From Ochromonas danica (taxonomy: Eukaryota > Sar > Chrysophyceae > Chromulinales > Chromulinaceae): a stretch of 64,000 nucleotides of DNA. The stretch lies in NCBI GenBank assembly GCA_015146655.1, contig VKHL01000096.1, forward strand, positions 1-64,000. Reading direction: 5' to 3'. The position numbers and the translations under genes were made by a program. This document shows, piece by piece, positions 1-10,892 of the stretch. The notes under the pieces are model-generated. The model had not been told where the DNA came from. It did not search any database and was given only the letters and a program-made list of their open reading frames with translations. Positions within the stretch are counted from its first letter, which is position 1. Each line of letters starts with the position of its first letter.

Positions 1-117
1 ACCCTAACCCTAACCCTAACCCTAACCCTAACCCTAACCCTAACCCTAACCCTAACCCTAACCCTAACCCTAACCCTTACCCTAACCCTAACCCTAACCC
101 TAACCCTAACCCTAACC
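1..117. repeat. Telomeric repeat array (CCCTAA)n
   Basis: About 19 head-to-tail CCCTAA units, read 5' to 3' away from the chromosome end, i.e. TTAGGG on the G-rich strand. Units are perfect except CCCTTA near position 76 and a degenerate final unit (CCGTAA) near 115, where unique sequence starts. This marks a real chromosome end and gives the polarity of the window. Confidence 0.97.
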
Positions 118-580
118 GTAAGACACTCTCTGCGAGTCCTTTGAATTCTTCGAGCAGTAGTGATTTAGACAGCAGCTCTTTGCTTGATTATGACTTGATC
201 TCATCTAATGGCAGAGAGTTTTCGCAATGAGGATGACATTTCCTCTATAGCCGTTGCTCTCTTCATGAGAAGTTTCGCAAACAAACACTTGGTAGTATCA
301 GCAGTAAATAACATTAGCAGTGTTATACTATTAGTAGTGTTATAGCTAGTCTATTAGTAGTAGTGTTATACTATTATACTGTAGTGTGTTATATTATGTT
401 ATAGGTTGTGTACTGTAGCAGCAGGCTAGCAGGCCATAAATGAAGTCTACTAGACTAGTCTATACTACAGAACACCACAACAAACTGTACAAGAGGTCTC
501 CATTACACAAAGAAGGTGTTGATTGACAGCATCAGATACTGTAGCATCAGATAGCATGAGATAGGAGGAGGAGGTGGTGG
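118..580. other. Subtelomeric AT-rich spacer, no gene seen
   Basis: Non-coding by inspection: short ORFs only, none with family-like composition. Positions about 300-420 contain irregular runs built from TATTAGTAGTGTTATA-like words, suggesting a decayed short tandem repeat. No Y'-like element, no transposase and no RNA gene is visible. The thymidine kinase gene begins immediately inward. Confidence 0.6.
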
Positions 581-1344
581 TCACAGCGAGGGCTTCCACG
601 ACGTCACGGGACTCTGCCCTGCGGACAAGACGTGCGTGTAGTAACACGAGAAGCAGGTAGGATAGTACTTTTCTTCAGCACCCAGCTGTACGCTAGGCCC
701 CGTGGTATCAGCCACACCGTTGACATGCTTGAGGTTGAGAATGGCCTTCTTGTTGCAGTAAAAGCAAGTGGTTTTCACCTCTTCGATGTCATCGGCCAGT
801 TCCATGAGGCGTTGACTGCCAGGGAAAAGCCTCGTACGGAAGTCCGTGCGCAGACCGTAGCATATGACGGGCACCTTCCAAGCCACTGTCACGAGACGCA
901 GCTGGTCGATCTGGTCGGCCGAAAGGAACTGCGCCTCATCAACAAGGATACAGTGAGTTGGGCTGTTCTTGATCGGCAGTGATAAGATGTCCGTGTCTGC
1001 GCGAATGAGGTAGTCGGCCTTCTGTGAGAGGCCAGCGCGGGACTTGACGTGTTCCTCGCCAAATCGGTCGTCCAGTGCAGGCTTTGGAATGGAAAGGCAC
1101 TGTGAGGCGACGATGGACGGTTGCTGGAATGAAGAAAGAGAAAGCAAACCTTGATGATGACCACAGACTTGCCCTGCATCTTGTAGCTGTGGGCCACGGC
1201 CAGCAGGTTCAGAGTCTTGGCCGAGCAGACTGCGCCATGGCGAAAGTAGAGCTTGGGCACGGAAGTGGTGGCAGCGGCAGACATGGCAAAGAAGAAGAAC
1301 AGTGACAGAATCAGAATTGGCAAGGGCATGTAGAGTCGAGGCAA
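581..1344 (-). CDS. Thymidine kinase (bacterial-type TK1 fold)
   Basis: Phosphorylates thymidine to dTMP in the salvage pathway. There are two exons: 1344-1150 and 1081-581; the 68-bp intron (1149-1082) joins ...VVIIK to PALDDRFG. The P-loop region follows PKLYF, the Walker B/lid region reads ILVDEAQFLS, the substrate loop VICYGLRTDF, and a C-terminal zinc knuckle pairs CFYC with CFSC. Oddly, the P-loop reads GAVCSAKT, with Ala where the family normally has Gly before Lys. The first ATG (1344) gives a hydrophobic, signal-like N-terminus (ILILSLFFFFA); an internal ATG at 1284 (MSAAATTS) would give a cytosolic enzyme of normal length, so targeting is uncertain. It is the most telomere-proximal gene. 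Confidence 0.88.
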
Positions 1345-1585
1345 CGAAAGTCCTCAACAATGGAATGAGCCAGACTGTTTGATTTCAAATCTTCTGGAAA
1401 TCTGGAGATCTGACAGGGAAGTCTGACTCGCACGCACCGTGATAATAAGGGCCCTCTTTGCGATGGAATGATTCAGAACGTTATGAAGAAGAAGATGACT
1501 GCTTTGTTCTCTTTCCTCCTCCTCCTGTCTTGCTGCTTTTTTAATGGTTCCTCCTTTCAATCTCGAAACTGGATATATCGAAGCA

Positions 1586-2844
1586 ATGTCAGTGGCAGTA
1601 GTAGTGTTGCTTTAGTTGTTATGATATGATGTGATATGATGGTGACAAGTTGTGTTCATTGTTTGTGTTGTCATGTAGAGGGTGCTGTCGTCCACCAAGT
1701 CAGACGTTGTGCTCAACCAACCTGAGATTGACCTTCAGTTCGAGTCTGTTGTTGTGAGTGGCACTGTGTCGAGTGAGAAAAATGAAGCTGACTCGAATAT
1801 TCTGTCCATTCTCTTCGAAAAGGTAAGTGAGGATGAATGTGACGATGATGGTGATGATGATGTCTCGTCCCCTCCTAATCTTTGCTAGTGCTAATAGAAA
1901 GTAGCCAAAGAGCTCAAAGTTGTGGTTGATGACTTGAAGTTCGCCAGAAAGCGTCTGGTCACTCCCAAGACGGTCTACAGGTGAACCACAACTAACTAGC
2001 AAACACTATTGACAGACACAGTGTGAGTCCTAATGCTGCGAACTCTCTAGTGGTCTTATTGATATTCTTCGCTTCACGGAAGGCGATCTTGCCCACGAAT
2101 CATCTCTGAAGGTGATCGAATCTCATCACTCAGTTTGTTGCTTTCTCAGTCATAACTTGTGAATGTGTTCAATAGAATTCACTGAGCGGTGCGTCAGCTT
2201 GGTTGGCATTCAACATCAGCTCGCATGATGTCAAGCGCTATGCAGCTTTGGCCAGCGAATTGTCTCTGCAGGTAAGAGCTAACCAGATAGACTAACGCTA
2301 TCGATTCTCGGTGACTAAGCGGAGCCTCGGCTCAATATTACCTTAGCGTGTTGTTTTCGTTGTGCGCGAAACTGCAGAAGATGCAGCTCAACCCCATGGC
2401 TACAACGAGTCGCTGCAAGTGCTGGCGGATCACAATGTCCTCGCAACCATCTTGCGCTTCGAACAAACTGTACCGCTGGAAGAATCTACTGCTCCATTTC
2501 GTGTCATGCGCGGAGAGCTACCTGTTCCCCGCGCCTTGAAGAGCAAAGAAGTGCTGGCCGTGGGAGATCTGCAGCGCATTGCCGCTGAGGCTCTGGACCT
2601 GCCCAAGACGCTGGGTCATGTCTATGGTATTGGCCCAGGCAACGATCTAGACGCAGAAGTCCAGATGTATATTAAAGCTCAAGGCTGGTCTCGAAGCTCT
2701 CAAGTGGCCGTGTTGCTTGGAAGTTTGATGGAATCTGTGGAGAGACGCTTTGTGGAGGCCCAGCAAGCAGTCGAGGCGGGAAAGGAAAAGCCCGCGGCGG
2801 CAGTGGCTGCAGCCACGAAGAGCACGGGAGGCTTCTTCGTGTAA
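1586..2844 (+). CDS. Unrecognised protein with Rossmann-like segment
   Basis: Six exons fit by frame: 1586-1597 (MSVA, weakest), 1679-1822, 1898-1980, 2051-2111, 2176-2271 and 2347-2844, all GT-AG with phases that match. The middle of the product (YSGLIDILRF, then GASAWLAFNISSHD and VVFVVRETAED) has the alternating hydrophobic strand and helix pattern of an NAD(P)-binding or atypical SDR fold. I see no clear GxGxxG or YxxxK motif, so no enzyme activity is claimed. The C-terminus is Ala/Lys-rich and probably disordered. I do not recognise the family. The first 12-nt exon could be wrong; the rest is well supported by reading-frame continuity. Confidence 0.6.
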
Positions 2845-2891
2845 ATGGTGCTAAATCTAAATGCCGCCTTTTAATGTTCAAACCCACTCTT

Positions 2892-3416
2892 TCAGACGCC
2901 TACGCCTTCTTGTGTGTTGTCGCTGACGAGGGGCGGGAAGACGAGCTGCCAGAAGCCAACGTCCAGCCACTGGCCGAACTTCCATCCCGCCTCAGAGAAC
3001 TCGCCCACCTTCTTGAAGCCAAGCTTTTCATGTAGGCGAACACTCTTCTCATTGGGCAAGGTGATGCCTCCCACCAGCAGATGGAAGCCTCGCTCTCTCA
3101 ATTGGCAGAGGAGCGCTTCGTAGAGTCTCTGGCCACGGCCGCAACCATCCAGTCCATGCTTCAAATAGATGGACGTTTCACAGCTGAAGCGATAAGCATT
3201 GCGTGTCCTCCAAGTGTTTGCATAGGCATATCCAACGACCTCCTCCTCCTCCTCCAGCACGAGGTAAGGGAACTTGGAGCTGATGGTTTGCACTCTCTCT
3301 TGCATCTCAGAGAGGGTGAGGGCGTTTTCTTCGAAGGTTATCACCGTGTTCTCAATATAATAGTTGTAGATACTCCGGATGGTTTCAACATCTTCTGCAC
3401 TCACTGGTCGAATCAT
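2892..3416 (-). CDS. GNAT N-acetyltransferase, phosphinothricin-acetyltransferase type
   Basis: A single-exon protein of 174 residues. The start MIRPVSAEDVETIRSIYNYY and the order of motifs match the Pat/Bar/MnaT group of GCN5-related acetyltransferases, which move an acetyl group from acetyl-CoA to small amines such as amino-acid sulfoximines. The acetyl-CoA pyrophosphate loop is seen as GCGRGQRLYEALL (canonical Q/RxxGxG/A), then a LVGGITLPNEKSVRLHEKLGF segment split around NEKS, typical of the family, and a final W/F-rich strand. No targeting peptide is obvious. Lack of introns and bacterial-like family membership are compatible with old transfer, but base composition is like the neighbours. 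The true substrate is unknown. Confidence 0.85.
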   Translation of the reverse strand: MIRPVSAEDVETIRSIYNYYIENTVITFEENALTLSEMQERVQTISSKFPYLVLEEEEEVVGYAYANTWRTRNAYRFSCETSIYLKHGLDGCGRGQRLYEALLCQLRERGFHLLVGGITLPNEKSVRLHEKLGFKKVGEFSEAGWKFGQWLDVGFWQLVFPPLVSDNTQEGVGV

Positions 3417-3765
3417 TTTCTATTCTATTATATATATAGTAGACTAGACTAGGTGGTCTACTCCTGCCCTGCTGTGTCGTCGCTGTCTCGAGGGGAAAAT
3501 AGGGGAAAATAGTATTTTGACGCAAATGCGCATCCCATAACAGTTGTTACACACACAGTCTGATTGTTAACTATGCATGCATTGGTATATCTATCGTAAG
3601 CTTAGTCATAGAGTTCTGTTATGTGAAAGGTAGTGAAAGGTAGTGAAAGGTAGCGAAAGGAAAGAGTTGGTTATGGTTATTGCGGTAACAATCTGTCTGA
3701 AGCAGTCCCCGCCTTGGGTCATTATATTTGGATCTAACACAGCTTCTTAGCATATTAGCAGGTCA
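3417..3765. repeat. Intergenic spacer with short GTGAAAGGTA tandem repeat
   Basis: 349 bp between two minus-strand genes. Around 3626-3662 there are four copies of a 10-bp unit (GTGAAAGGTA with one variant). The rest is AT-rich promoter-like sequence for the GNAT gene and 3' flank of the next gene. No ORF of substance. Confidence 0.6.
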
Positions 3766-4640
3766 TTAAGGCTTGGGTTTAACTTGGTTAGCTGCTGCTT
3801 TCTCCTTGTCATCTTCTTCATCTTCTTCTTCAGAGCCAGACTGAAAGATATTTGCGAATCCGTCCTTCAGCTTGTCCAACCAGTCCTTCTCCATGCTGCG
3901 ATCAACCTTATTCACCGTGGGACTCCCCATTTTCTTCGCCAGTGGTTCATAGTCAATGCGATACCCGAACTCCAATGTTTCAGGAATGCCTTTGCGGAAC
4001 ATTCGGTAGTTTTCCTTCAAGTTCTGTCTCACATGGACAAGGAAGTTAGTTACCCACTGGGATTGCTAGTCAAGGGACCAGGTACTACCTCTAGAAACTT
4101 CTCCTCTTGCGCGAAGATGGACTTGGCAATGCCGCGGTCGAGCTGCTTCTTGTAGAGATCTGTGAGGAAGCCCGAGGAATAGGCGTTGACTAGTGCTCGT
4201 GCACGCTAAGGAGACAGCAGTTGGTTCATCCGAATCAGCACACAAGGAAGGAAGAGAAATAGTGAGAGAGAGAGAGAGAGAGAGAGAGAAATAGTGAGTT
4301 AAAAGCAGTGTTATTGTTGTTGTTTTGGCTGACTGACCTGGTCGCCTACCAGCTGCCCCACAGGCATCCAAGGCGAGCCATCAGAGACTCGAGCCAGAAT
4401 AACAAAGGTGGGCAGATCTTTAGATCGAAACTTGTTCATTTCCTCGCGTTGTTGCATCATCTTTTGTTGTTGCAGGAACTGTCCTCGTAGTTGAATTGGA
4501 ATCCTCCGCCCTTTCTTCATCACCATTCCATGCAAGGAAGAGCGCGTCGAGGTCCTGGTTGAAGAATAAACTGCGAAGCCATGGCAATGAAGGAGGAGGC
4601 AGGATAGCAGAATGAGCAGCAGTGAGCGGGCAGGCAACAT
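3766..4640 (-). CDS. HHL1: HHL1-like plastid protein
   Basis: Three exons: 4640-4338, 4205-4089 and 4023-3766. The start MLPARSLLLILLSCLLLHCHGF is a signal peptide with Phe at the likely cleavage point, followed by a Ser/Thr/Arg-rich transit stretch, the secondary-plastid pattern. The mature part has LPTFVILAR, then PVGQLVGDQ, then a segment with DLYKKQLDRGIAKSIF and an acidic tail. In land plants this order belongs to HYPERSENSITIVE TO HIGH LIGHT 1, a thylakoid protein that protects photosystem II under strong light. The match is by memory of the motif order, so the assignment is likely rather than certain. The first intron carries a (CT)n microsatellite. Confidence 0.68.
4264..4290. repeat. 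(GA)n microsatellite in intron
   Basis: A perfect GA/TC dinucleotide run inside intron 1 of the HHL1-like gene. On the transcribed strand it reads as CT, so it may double as polypyrimidine tract. Confidence 0.9.
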
Positions 4641-5012
4641 GATGGGATGACGACCAATCTGATGACTGCCAGCTACCCACTTCACAGACAGCCAGACAGC
4701 CAGACCAGACTAGGGGAAGTTAACCAGCCAGGCCCAGATCCAGATCCAGATCCAGATGGCAGCTCTAACGAAACACCGAGCTACAATGAACTTGTTGCAA
4801 AGCTGGTATTTAATCCGATCAGATTTTCATTTATGTGATGATCTACAATTCGAATACGAATAGGGATTGCAAATCGAACACAATATGGAATAGGCATCAG
4901 ACTAGTGCCAATAGAGGAGTGACTTATTAGATAAGCTGGTTTTTCTTGAAACGCGATCTTTGACGAGCGGGTGAGAGAGTGAGCGGGGAGGGCAAAAGCA
5001 AAGGAAAGCAAG
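4641..5012. promoter_or_regulatory. Divergent intergenic region (HHL1-like / JmjC gene)
   Basis: 372 bp between two head-to-head genes, so it should contain both promoters. It holds a short GATCCA tandem (about 4735-4760) and an AT-rich middle. No TATA box or known operator can be named with confidence. Confidence 0.45.
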
Positions 5013-5861
5013 ATGAGCAGCAAGAGGGACAAGGTCACGAAGCCGAGACCACTGAGCTCATTGAAGCGATCAGCTAGGTGCCACTTTTATCAACATGCTC
5101 TTCAAGATCGCCCTCTCCCCATCTTTCCAGTGCGGAAGATTGAGGCGCAGAGCTTCGACTACAGCAAGATCCTGGCCGAGGGTTTCCACGAGCCGCTCGT
5201 TGTCACAGGCAATACGGAACGCTTTGGCATTGTGATTCCTCCTCGAGAGACAACAGACATGCAGTACATCGCCAAGTGTGCTGGGCCGGAGCTTCCTGTG
5301 CGCCTCATCGAAGTGGGCGAGCAGGCTGAGATGGCTGGCTACTCGCTGCAGCAGTACGCAGACTACCTCTCCACGAACATCGCCTCTAACGAGGAGACTG
5401 CGCACGCCAAGATCCTTAACATGATATCTCTCGAGTTCTCAGGCACTCCCCTGTCCAACGAAGTCTCCTGCCCCTCTTTCGTCAATCGCATCGACTGGGT
5501 GCGCTCTATCTGGCCCACGGAGCGCTTGTCTCGCCAAGACTATCCTCGGGTCCAAAAGTATTGTCTAGCTGGTATGGCTGGATCCTACACAGACTTCCAC
5601 ATCGACTTCGGGGGAACGAGTGTTTGGTATCACATTCTGCGCGGAGCCAAGCGCTTCTACCTCATCCCGCCCACAGCGAAGAATCTGCGGACATATGAGC
5701 AGTGGACCACCAACCCTGATCAAAGCAGCGTTTTCCTGGGCGATCTGTTGCCGGGGCAATGCTCAGTGTTGGATCTGTCTACCGACGAGACGCTTCTCCT
5801 GCCCAGGTTAGACCTCATCGTTAATCCCTCTTTGTTGGTGTCTTTCACTTTCCACGTCTTA

Positions 5862-5892
<31 letters not shown>

Positions 5893-7048
5893 CTTCTTCT
5901 TCACGGTTTATTTCAGTGGCTGGATTCATGGAGTATACACGCCGAAGGATAGCATCGTCTTCGGAGGGAACTTCCTTCACTCTTATTCTATTTGCAGGTA
6001 CTGTATTCAATGGAATACAATCAAACACGATCTATTCCACGCTAATGACTGACATGGATTCTTTCTTTGGTGCAGACAATTGCAATCCTACGAGATTGAG
6101 TGCCGCACTCGCGTAGGCAAGGACTACCTTTTCCCTCACTTCAAGCAGATTCACTGGTACACTATCTGATTATGATTGACTGCTTATGATTGTTTATATC
6201 TGCACTGCACTGTGACAGTAGTTATTGACGAACCAATCCATCCCATGCTGTGTAGGTACTTCTTGAGCGAGCTGCTTCGGATAGTGAAGGAAACATATCC
6301 ACTTCTCTCTGATGACGCGGTGCTGCCCGACGTTTTCCTGCAGCAAGAGGACAATGAAGAGGAGGAAGATGTGAACATTGTGCACCTCATTGTGCGCCAT
6401 CTTCACACCCCTGTGGTCTTCCGCCAGCTGCCTGTGCTTGTCAAGCAGTGCGAGGAGTGGCTGGAGCATGGAAGTGCCCAGGAAGTGCGCGCTTTTGTGG
6501 AGGCGACCACTACTGGCTGCGGATTAAGTCCCAAGGCTGTGATACAAACCTGGTGGGAACTTCTCTATCTCCTTGCTGCTTATGCGGCACTCAGAGAAGG
6601 TCTCGATGTGACGAAACTGCGCCGCGAAGTAATGCGCATCCGCGATATGACTTCGTTTGACTTGTTCTCGAGGCCTCTGTTGGCTGCTTGTGGCTTGGCA
6701 GATGAGAAGATCTTCTCCATCGACCTCTCTGATGCCCCTCATGCAGTTGCGCTGCCTCCTTTGCCCGAGCACGGCATTCCGGAATGGCAGCATGGGCTGA
6801 CGGACGATGAGGCGGGTCGCGAGGAAGCGTCTAGTGAGGCCAGCAGTTTGTTAGAAGATGATCATTCTATTGACGGCCTCGATGGGATGGGAACAAGAAA
6901 GCAATCGCGGCCAGCGTCAAAGAAGACTAAACAAGGGCCTGGTGGCTCAGACCAGCAAAAAAAAAGGGCCAAGTCGAGTGGCCGATCTGTGAGAGAGAAT
7001 ATTTTGAAGAAATGCAGCTCCTCGACGCGGTCACGAACCAGGCGTTAG
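5013..7048 (+). CDS. JmjC-domain protein, KDM2/PHF8-like
   Basis: Four exons: 5013-5806, 5917-5997, 6074-6156 and 6256-7048. The JmjC core is clear: [17 protein letters not shown] carries the His-x-Asp iron ligands, [11 protein letters not shown] carries the Lys that contacts 2-oxoglutarate, and exon 2 supplies [10 protein letters not shown] with the second His and [11 protein letters not shown]. All key residues of an active Fe(II)/2OG histone-lysine demethylase of the KDM2/KDM7 group are present. Unlike animal members, I see no CXXC, PHD or F-box, only an acidic stretch and a basic Ser/Lys/Arg tail ([10 protein letters not shown]) that looks nuclear. Intron 1 contains a (TTC)n run. Convergent with the E2 gene downstream. 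Confidence 0.88.
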
Positions 7049-7223
7049 TGCATACGCTGTCTCATTGACGGTTGTCCAGAGTTAAGAGTGTAGTTTTTCG
7101 TGTTTGTGTGTTCTTATGTGACTAACTAGTGCAGTAACACAGCCTTCATTGGACAGTCAGTAGACATGAGAGGTGCAGAGTGGTGTGCAGATTTCAAGTT
7201 ACAGCCTCTTTCTAACCAGCCGC

Positions 7224-7798
<575 letters not shown>

Positions 7799-8182
7799 CT
7801 AGATAGCACCAAAACACGACAAATGTCATGAGAAGAAAATTTGCATGCCCAAGACAAGAATCTCTACACATCCCCCGAAAGTACAGTTGCCAGGGAAAGG
7901 TAGAGACGGCTAAATGGAGGAATAGACTCACCTTGAAAAATAGGAGATGATCGAAGAACCTTCTTTGCTGGGATGGAGTCACGCCGGCTTGTGCGGCGCG
8001 GGAAGTGTGATCAGGGGAAGGTGCTGGCGCTTCTCCTCCGGAACCAGTTCTTGGAACCTTCTTCCAACTCCCGTTCTCTCCCGCGCACTGGAATATTCGA
8101 ATTGCTTGTTAAGTTAAACTGTTCTACCCTTTCTTGTCACTTGCTATCACATTCTGTTGCTATACTATACAGTAATAGAATA

Positions 8183-9103
8183 ATGGATTGGAGAATACTC
8201 CTGCTACAGCTTTCTAATTATCATCCCCTCCTCCTCCACACCGTTTACACGGTCATCTTCGTTAGCTTTGGCATAACTTCCTTGGTGTTGGAATATGAGA
8301 AGCAGTGCGAGGAAGTGGACCTCCACCTCTGGCTCATTCTGAATCTCTTCCGAATGGCTTCGAGACTGATGGTGCGCCACTACGTCTCCTGCGCCACGCA
8401 TCATATCATCGCTCTGCAAGGAAGCGCCCTCGTGCTGCAGAAGTTCGCTGACCTGCTGGACCTCTTCGGAATCATTTGGTTCGCTGTGGGCAATCTGCTC
8501 CTCTTCAACAACACGCTCTGTGCAAACGTCATTCCCTTCACCTTTGGCACTTGTCTAGCGTATCTCGTAGCCACATACCTTATAGTTGGCGTGCCAATTT
8601 GTCTCAAGTTGACTCTGGCCAGCTGTCCGCCTGCCAGTGAAGCGGATCGCCTCGCTCTGCAGGGCTGGGGCAATCGATATCTGGCACCGCCTTTCATGGG
8701 GAATGCGATGCGAGAAGGCGTTTCTCAGCTAACGGAGGAACAGAGTCGGCGCTGGAAGCGATGGTTGGAGGAGGAGGGCTGCGCGGAGATTCCATTCCAA
8801 TCGCCAGCCAGTGGCAGTCAAACTGACAATGACGAGAAAGGTCCTGCGGAGGAAAAGGATCCAAATGATGCTTGGGTAGTGTGTGCTATTTGTTTGACTG
8901 CGTTCGAGGAAGCGGAGCAGCTGGTACCGTATCCCTGCCAGGCGCGCCACCTCTTCCATCCCGCCTGCTTGCGCTCCTGGCTGCACGTCTGTTACGAGCG
9001 CACGGGACGGCTCGATGGTCTATCATGCCCATGTTGTAGACAACACCCTAGATCTTCTGTGACGTCCATAGCAAACTCTGATGGTGTTGGACAGGCAGTC
9101 TAG
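8183..9103 (+). CDS. Membrane-anchored RING-H2 E3 ubiquitin ligase
   Basis: Intronless from the ATG at 8183 (MDWRILLLQL); the open frame continues upstream to 7973, but that part is AT-rich and overlaps the E2 gene promoter, so I use the inner ATG. The first half has about four hydrophobic segments (for example VYTVIFVSFGITSLVL and LFGIIWFAVGNLLLF) and a conserved RLMVRHYVSC loop. The C-terminus has a RING-H2 finger: CAICLTAF, then HLFHPACLRSWL, then CPCCR. An extended insert (HVCYERTGRLDGLS) lies before the last Cys pair. This layout suits an endomembrane E3 ligase. Substrate unknown. Convergent with the next gene. Confidence 0.85.
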   Translation: MDWRILLLQLSNYHPLLLHTVYTVIFVSFGITSLVLEYEKQCEEVDLHLWLILNLFRMASRLMVRHYVSCATHHIIALQGSALVLQKFADLLDLFGIIWFAVGNLLLFNNTLCANVIPFTFGTCLAYLVATYLIVGVPICLKLTLASCPPASEADRLALQGWGNRYLAPPFMGNAMREGVSQLTEEQSRRWKRWLEEEGCAEIPFQSPASGSQTDNDEKGPAEEKDPNDAWVVCAICLTAFEEAEQLVPYPCQARHLFHPACLRSWLHVCYERTGRLDGLSCPCCRQHPRSSVTSIANSDGVGQAV

Positions 9104-9396
9104 TCTAGTCTCTACTCACTACCTAGACTACCTACAGTACCTACCTAGGCTACCTGTTCTTGTTGCTAGTGTACAATTGTACAGTCCTGTCTACTATCTA
9201 CTATGTTAAACTATCTACTATGTTAAACTATCTACTATGTTGTACTATGTTGTATATATCCTATTTCGCAGTTATTCGATACTTTCCTTGTGATTAACAA
9301 CCAACTGACGTGATTGAGTAACTATTAAATGGTCATCTAGTCCCTCCTTTGATATGAGGAGGTCAACTACGAACTAGTCCATCTAGTCGGTGTAGA
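9104..9396. repeat. AT-rich spacer with CTACTATGTTAAACTAT repeats
   Basis: 293 bp between convergent genes. Positions about 9190-9255 contain three to four copies of a 16-18 bp unit built on CTACTATGTT(AAACTAT). No ORF, no RNA gene seen. Likely the shared 3' region. Confidence 0.6.
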
Positions 9397-10487
9397 TTAG
9401 ATGTTGATGTTGAAGGAGAGGCCGACATTGCCAGGCGTGACTCCTTGCACGAATCCGTTGGGTCCCAGCAGCGACATGCTCTCATCAGGTACGCAAGAGA
9501 TCTGCACCGAGGCGCGGCCTTGTTGGTAAGCGCATTGCAAGTGAAGGACTGAGTCTGGAATGCGGTAAGCCAGCACGGCGTTCCACGGAGAGCTCTGGCC
9601 TGTCAGCTGCTGTTGAATGGCTGCCATCTGCTGCTGTTGCACACGAAGGTAGTCCATGGCCTGTTGGTTCGACTTGGCGGCAGAGAGGCGCATTTCCGTG
9701 ACCTTTTTGGCCTTCTGAGCCACTTCCTGCAGAGAAGTCTTCAGCAAGGAAGCCTCCTTGGCGAAGGACCAGTCAGGCGACTGCCTGGTTGCAGCCAGTG
9801 CCTCCTTGCGAAAGAGCTCATCTGCTTGCAGCATGGCTTCGAATTCCGTTCCTTCTGACGTGGACAGCGTTTGCTTGAACGATCGCAGCGCGCGCTCTTT
9901 CAGCAAGCTCAGTTGGCGCAAATAGAGCACTTGCAATGGCGCATCCAGCATGCGCTCCAAATCCTCCACCTACAAGCATTAAATAGAGAGAGAGCAGCAT
10001 TGGTCGACTAGTGAGACAGAGACTGCAAGAAGAGTCAGACAGACAGGCAGACACTGTTGGGCAGACCTTCTTGTCGTAGAGCAACTCGTTCTCTTGACTG
10101 TCATCGGGCAGCGGCGCTTCCTGAGAAAATAATTCTAATGCCTAAAGAGTGGCCAGGAAGGGGTTGGTCAGCAGCGAGAACTCGAGGAGGTCAATATGGG
10201 AGACCCACGGAATTGCAAATCTGGTCCGCCTTGACGCCATACTGTGGAATACAGGTGTCCTCGTCCACCAGCTTCTTTAGTGAGGAGATCTCCTCGTTGG
10301 CCTTGTCGAGAATCCGGCAGAAGACCTGCAGTGCAAGGAGGTGCGGGATGAAGGAGACGATGGCAGAGGGCGGTGCAATGCATTCACTCACCGAGTCGCA
10401 GAGGCGGGAGTATTCTCCAGAGGCATCAATCCTTTTGGAAAGACAGGCAATTACAGCGATGAGAAGACAAAGGCTGGACAGGAACAT
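9397..10487 (-). CDS. Unrecognised secreted or plastid-targeted protein
   Basis: Four exons with matching phases: 10487-10392, 10325-10209, 10120-10067 and 9969-9397. The first exon is a signal peptide (MFLSSLCLLIAVIACLS). The rest is mostly helical, rich in Gln, Glu and Lys (KEASLLKTSLQEVAQKAKKV, QQQQMAAIQQQL), and ends with a beta-like domain: WNAVLAYRIPDSVLHLQ, then GPNGFVQGVTPGNVGLSFNI at the very C-terminus. This tail looks conserved rather than random. I do not recognise the family. A secretory-route or plastid location is inferred only from the signal peptide; no Phe is seen at the cleavage site, so the plastid is less certain. Confidence 0.72.
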
Positions 10488-10612
10488 GGCGGGCAAGGTG
10501 GTCTAGGAAGGGAGCAAGCAAGCAAGGACTGGAAGGAAGCACAACCAAGCCAAGCCAAGCCAAGGGAAGGGAAGCCAAAGCAGCAGAGCAAGCCTTCAAG
10601 CCTCAGCAGAGC

Positions 10613-10657
<45 letters not shown>

Positions 10658-10892
10658 CAAGGTTAACTTCACCTTAAGTTAAGACGGATGTGACCAACTT
10701 TAGACTAAATTGAGCGACAGCAGCAGTTGATGAGGATGAAGAAGAAGAAAATATTGAGGTTACATCACATCAGCGCAGAGAGAATTGACTGCATTCAAGT
10801 AGACAAAGTAAAAAAATCAAGCACATCCACAGCAGCGACCACACAAGTACAAAGGGATGTATGTGGTCATAGCAAATACTCCACCAAACGCT
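10488..10892. repeat. Spacer with (CA)n microsatellite and AAGCC repeats
   Basis: 405 bp between two minus-strand genes. A perfect (CA)n run of about 20 units lies at 10614-10655, preceded by AAGCC/AAGGG short repeats (about 10550-10580). No gene is supported; short ORFs here are repeat translations. Confidence 0.85.

Noticed and set aside
7973-8182. Upstream extension of the RING-H2 membrane protein frame by 70 codons
   Set aside because: Overlaps the E2 gene's upstream region, is AT-rich and lacks domain features; the ATG at 8183 gives a natural membrane-protein start.
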